The notes under the pieces are model-generated. The model made no database searches. It was not told where the DNA came from and saw only the letters and a list, made by a program, of their open reading frames with translations. Of a DNA stretch of 7,729 nt, positions 4,693 through 7,729 are shown piece by piece. Position 1 is the first letter of the stretch; each line of letters begins with the position of its first letter. Both the position numbers and the translations under genes were made by a program. Origin of the DNA: Anaerolineaceae bacterium 46_22. Its GTDB lineage: Bacteria; Chloroflexota; Anaerolineae; Anaerolineales; Anaerolineaceae. The stretch covers positions 1 through 7,729 of the forward strand of contig LGHA01000053.1 in assembly GCA_001508595.1 (NCBI GenBank), given 5' to 3'.

Positions 4693-7062
4693 GTGACTCA
4701 AAAGGTCGAAAATGCCCCAAATAATCGTTGGGGGGATTTATGGATCGCTGTAATCCTGGTATCAACAGTGACCATGGTAGCGCTACGCCTGTGGACAACC
4801 GAATGGGCAAGTGACCTTTACATTCTCGTTTTTCTCTCCTTTTTTGCCGCACTGACCGGTTTGGCGCTGGGTTACAGTAAATTCTCAGGCTTTGTTTCTT
4901 TCTTAATCTCAGCGGTTTACGGATTATTTATTTCGGGTTGGTTATTTGGGCTGACTGTGGATAGTGCCATGCCATGGCGAGAACGGATCTTTTATTTCCT
5001 GGGGTGGCGATTGCGATACACCACGGAACAATTCCTGGCCGGCAAACCAATTACGGACCCCATCCTGTTCCTGACTGTACTGGCAGTACTGCTCTGGGTT
5101 TTGGGGACACTCTGCACCTACCTCATCATACGAAAAGGGGCAGCCTGGTCTGCCATTTTGCCCTTGGGAATCACGTTGCTGGTCATCAGCCATTATGACC
5201 AGGACCTTGCACGCAACATGCAGTTCTTGATGACCTTTATCTTTTTCAGTTTGCTGATCCTTGGCCGTATGACTTTTCTCCGCTTCCAAAAACAATGGCA
5301 CACGGAAGGGATCGGCACACCCGCAAATACCCATGCAGACCTCGCAAAAACCCTGGTGATTTTAGCATTAACCCTGCTGATCATTGCATGGGCTGTTCCC
5401 GTCACCCCCCACCAGATCACCCGCTACTCACAATTTTGGGACAACCTCAGCCAGTCATGGGATCAGTTTTGGGACGAAATCCCCGACATTTTCACGATTA
5501 CAAGAAGTTCACCGAGCAGCACTGCCGGCATTTTTGGTGACACTCTGGGCTTGGGCAATGGGTCGCCTGTCAGCGAAAACATCGTCTTCACGGTTAGATT
5601 AGAAACTGACGGCCTTTCGGGTTATCGCAATTACTGGCGGGCTCGCAGTTATGCCACCTATCAGGATGGCGATTGGACCACACTCGCTATCCCCGAAGAA
5701 AATTTCCTCTTCCCTGAGAATTTTGAGATCGATTACACAATGGATCCAGGGCAGATTGAACGGTACACATTCACCAGTGATACCAGCCGCATGATCAACC
5801 TGTACGCCGCCGGTCAGCCGGTCTGGGCGAGCCGTCCCGTGATCAAGCTGTCACAAAGGATTTCCGAAACAGAAGAGGATCCCATTGCCCTGATCGCCGA
5901 CCCTGCCATCAACGCAAAAGATACCTACCAGGTGGATTCCCGTGTTTATTTGCCAACCATCATCGAATTACGCAATGCCAGCCAGGAATATCCCGAATGG
6001 CTCTCCCCATATCTTCAACTCCCTGAGGATTTTTCAGAGGATGTCGCCCAACTTGCCCTCGACATCACCGACATCTTCAACAACCCTTATGACAAAGCCT
6101 CAGCCATCACGCGTTATTTGCGTCAAAATATTGAATACTCACGCACTATTCCAAACCGGCCGAATCGAGCAGATCCCATAGAGTGGTTTTTATTTGATGT
6201 CAGGACCGGTTTCTGTAATTATTATGCAACCGCAGAAGTATTAATGCTGCGTTCCCTTGGCATCCCTGCCCGGATCGGCGTTGGATACGCCCAGGGAGAA
6301 TATGATTCTGAAACCGAGTCCTATATCGTCCGCCGGCTAGACAGCCATGCCTGGCCAGAAGTTTACTTCCCGGGTGTTGGCTGGGTCATTTTCGAACCGA
6401 CGACCGCCCAACCCACAGTCAGCCTGCTAATGGGGGAGGAAAATCTTGATGAAGAAGGGCTGCCGCTTCTGCCAGATGAAAAAAGCTTCGAAGACCGCCT
6501 TCCCGAACCCGGCGGAATCCCCACACAAAGCCTCGAGGATTTAACCGCTGATCAAGCAGAATCGGGACGAAGTCTATTCAATCTGCAGCCAAAGCACATC
6601 GTCTGGATCATTCTTTCAATATTTGGTGTCGCCTTACTGGCATGGATTTTCATCCGCTATCGACCCTCTTACCTCAAGCTAAAAATTGACCCTCTGCCAG
6701 TGGTTTTGGAGCGCTCATTGATAAAGCACAACATCTCTGTCCCCGAGTGGCTCAAGCGCTGGCGCTATCGAGCTTTGATGTCCGTACCGGAACGAGCTTA
6801 TCGGCAGTTGGGCTGGTCGATGCGAATCATGGGGCAAAACCTTAACCCCGCTGAAACCGCAACCGAGCGCGCCCTGAGATTGACGGCAATACTGCCCGAA
6901 TTAGAACAGCCTGCCAGAGACATCATCAACGAATATCACCTTGACCGTTTCAGCCATCATATTATCAATGAAGAACGGGCAAAACAAGCTGCCAGGAAAA
7001 TAAGAAACCTGGCAATAAAAGCCAGGTTCCAGCAGTTATTTAAATTTCTGAAGAAAACTTAA
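4693..7062 (+). CDS. TgpA-like membrane protein with extracytoplasmic transglutaminase-like domain
   Basis: This 789-residue protein begins with about seven hydrophobic segments (near 17-36, 43-62, 67-88, 124-146, 151-166, 176-191 and 221-236), as in the TgpA_N/DUF3488 region. A large extracytoplasmic part follows. It contains a transglut_core domain at about 465-575 with Cys508 in TGFCNYYA and His552 in DSHAWPEVYF. Glu568 in GWVIFEPT takes the place of the usual third-residue Asp. Another membrane segment lies at about 635-655, followed by a cytoplasmic DUF4129-type tail (about 700-775). Relatives act at the cell envelope as cysteine peptidase or amide-transfer type enzymes, but their substrates are mostly unknown. 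They often sit beside MoxR and DUF58 genes, which are absent here. The GTG at 4693 is chosen because the overlapping ATG at 4691 runs straight into TGA, and later in-frame starts (residue 26 or 28) would cut the first membrane helix. No ribosome-binding site is visible. Confidence 0.87.
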   Translation: MTQKVENAPNNRWGDLWIAVILVSTVTMVALRLWTTEWASDLYILVFLSFFAALTGLALGYSKFSGFVSFLISAVYGLFISGWLFGLTVDSAMPWRERIFYFLGWRLRYTTEQFLAGKPITDPILFLTVLAVLLWVLGTLCTYLIIRKGAAWSAILPLGITLLVISHYDQDLARNMQFLMTFIFFSLLILGRMTFLRFQKQWHTEGIGTPANTHADLAKTLVILALTLLIIAWAVPVTPHQITRYSQFWDNLSQSWDQFWDEIPDIFTITRSSPSSTAGIFGDTLGLGNGSPVSENIVFTVRLETDGLSGYRNYWRARSYATYQDGDWTTLAIPEENFLFPENFEIDYTMDPGQIERYTFTSDTSRMINLYAAGQPVWASRPVIKLSQRISETEEDPIALIADPAINAKDTYQVDSRVYLPTIIELRNASQEYPEWLSPYLQLPEDFSEDVAQLALDITDIFNNPYDKASAITRYLRQNIEYSRTIPNRPNRADPIEWFLFDVRTGFCNYYATAEVLMLRSLGIPARIGVGYAQGEYDSETESYIVRRLDSHAWPEVYFPGVGWVIFEPTTAQPTVSLLMGEENLDEEGLPLLPDEKSFEDRLPEPGGIPTQSLEDLTADQAESGRSLFNLQPKHIVWIILSIFGVALLAWIFIRYRPSYLKLKIDPLPVVLERSLIKHNISVPEWLKRWRYRALMSVPERAYRQLGWSMRIMGQNLNPAETATERALRLTAILPELEQPARDIINEYHLDRFSHHIINEERAKQAARKIRNLAIKARFQQLFKFLKKT
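6997..7028 (-). terminator. Probable terminator of the PfkB gene, inside the transglutaminase gene
   Basis: AACCTGGC (7006-7013) and GCCAGGTT (7021-7028) form a perfect 8-bp stem with a 7-nt loop. Read on the minus strand the stem is followed by TCTTATTTT (7005 down to 6997), a U-rich tail. On the plus strand no T-tract follows. It lies about 60 nt past the PfkB stop codon and so suits the minus-strand transcript, although it overlaps the last codons of the convergent gene. A third GCCAGG copy at 6991-6996 could form an alternative pairing. Confidence 0.5.
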
Positions 7063-7084
7063 CGAATCAGTCCCTTCTTAAGGT

Positions 7085-7729
7085 TCACACTTCCCTGACC
7101 AGTTCTTTCAATGCAGCTTGCCGTGCCCTGATCAACTCCGGCATGGTGTCAGCAGCATAATACACACCGCTTCCTTCAGCAACAACCGAGGCGGCAATAC
7201 TCCCCATCACAGCCGCTTCCAAGGGGTCATATAATTCGCGGTAACCAGCCAAAAAACCGCCAGCAAATGCATCACCGGCACCCGTTGGATCCACCCGCTT
7301 TGACTGATAATCCGGCACAGTCCAGCGCTTATTCCCCTCTCGGTCATACAGGTAATATCCAAAAGAAGTTGTATGGATGATCACATATTCAGGTCCAAAG
7401 GAACCTAAAATTCTTGCCATCTCCCACAAATCCGTTTGGCGCCCTAAGAACAAGCTCCGTATCTCCCCTTCTGTTGTAATAAAAGCCGTGATCTCGGAAA
7501 GTAAACCAGGGATTTCCTCCCAAAAGGATGGGTCCATATACCCGGGGGTAGAGGAGAGGGTGATATTAGAAGCCTGTCCCTGTCGAAAAATGGAGGGCAG
7601 TATCAGGTGCGAAAGATAATCGATGGGGCAAATGTGAACAGCACCCGCATCTAAATAAGCTTCTGGTATATCTGAGATTTGAATTGATTGAGGCAGGGGG
7701 TCGGTACGGCTGCAGTGATTCTTGATATT
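7085..7729 (-). CDS. PfkB-family carbohydrate kinase (5' end outside the window)
   Basis: The reading frame is open from the window edge to a TGA at 7085-7087 and shows 214 residues. The N-terminal third of the gene is missing. PfkB/ribokinase-family enzymes phosphorylate sugars or nucleosides with ATP in the cytoplasm. The family signature VDPTGAGDAF is encoded at 7294-7265, with the catalytic-base Asp in GAGD. FITTEGEIRSLF before it and the Gly-rich stretch after it also fit the family. The ATG at 7535-7537 is not taken as the start. The 64 codons upstream of it (for example GAVHICPIDYLSH) read on without a stop and look like the family core. The substrate (ribose, fructose, adenosine or other) cannot be told from this half. 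The gene converges on the transglutaminase gene, with 22 bp between the two stop codons. Confidence 0.88.
   Translation of the reverse strand, partial: NIKNHCSRTDPLPQSIQISDIPEAYLDAGAVHICPIDYLSHLILPSIFRQGQASNITLSSTPGYMDPSFWEEIPGLLSEITAFITTEGEIRSLFLGRQTDLWEMARILGSFGPEYVIIHTTSFGYYLYDREGNKRWTVPDYQSKRVDPTGAGDAFAGGFLAGYRELYDPLEAAVMGSIAASVVAEGSGVYYAADTMPELIRARQAALKELVREV

Noticed and set aside
7055..7085. Weak inverted repeat AAACTTAA/TTAAGGTT between the convergent stops as a bidirectional terminator
   Set aside because: The stem is AT-rich with a mismatch, the loop is 15 nt, and no T-tract follows on either strand. The hairpin at 7006-7028 is a better terminator for the minus strand.
7377..7619. 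Plus-strand open frame opposite the PfkB gene
   Set aside because: The minus strand here reads as an uninterrupted PfkB kinase to the window edge, so this is a shadow frame.

Overview
The window looks like a piece of bacterial chromosome, most likely from Chloroflexota (class Anaerolineae or a relative). That guess is inference. It rests on moderate G+C housekeeping genes, GTG starts, a TgpA-like transglutaminase ending in a DUF4129-type tail, a small DUF6504-like protein and a PfkB kinase. No rRNA or other marker gene is present to confirm it. No tRNA, CRISPR array or transposase gene was seen.

The first 1.8 kb differs from the rest. It is very AT-rich (17 G+C of 60 at 1021-1080, against 37 of 60 at 2221-2280) and carries a compact type II restriction-modification (R-M) module. 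A beta-class, probably N4-cytosine DNA methyltransferase (299-1258) is followed after 2 nt by a restriction endonuclease (1261-1812) with the D-x8-E-x-Q active site of the BglII/BstYI family. A promoter-like element and nested inverted repeats lie upstream. Base composition changes abruptly at about 1812-1831, consistent with horizontal acquisition.

Only 18 bp after the endonuclease comes a native-looking sugar-1-phosphate nucleotidylyltransferase with a C-terminal beta-helix (1831-2844). A good sigma70-type promoter (2901-2929), preceded by a tandem 9-mer, then drives a short DUF6504-like gene (2971-3198) and a class I PLP aminotransferase (3238-4398). An intrinsic terminator at about 4478-4508 closes that unit.

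The next intergenic region holds a perfect 9-bp-stem palindrome that resembles a dispersed repeat. It also holds a promoter whose -10 box ends 6 nt before a GTG start with no visible Shine-Dalgarno, so the mRNA is probably leaderless. That gene (4693-7062) encodes a multi-spanning membrane protein with an extracytoplasmic transglutaminase-like domain (Cys508/His552, with Glu568 in the usual Asp position). Converging on it from the right edge is the 3' part of a PfkB-family carbohydrate kinase (minus strand, 7085 to the edge). Its probable terminator lies inside the 3' end of the transglutaminase gene.

No wholly new system is evident. The points most worth following are the BstYI-like R-M island spliced directly in front of a housekeeping gene, its candidate operator, and the apparently leaderless transglutaminase gene.
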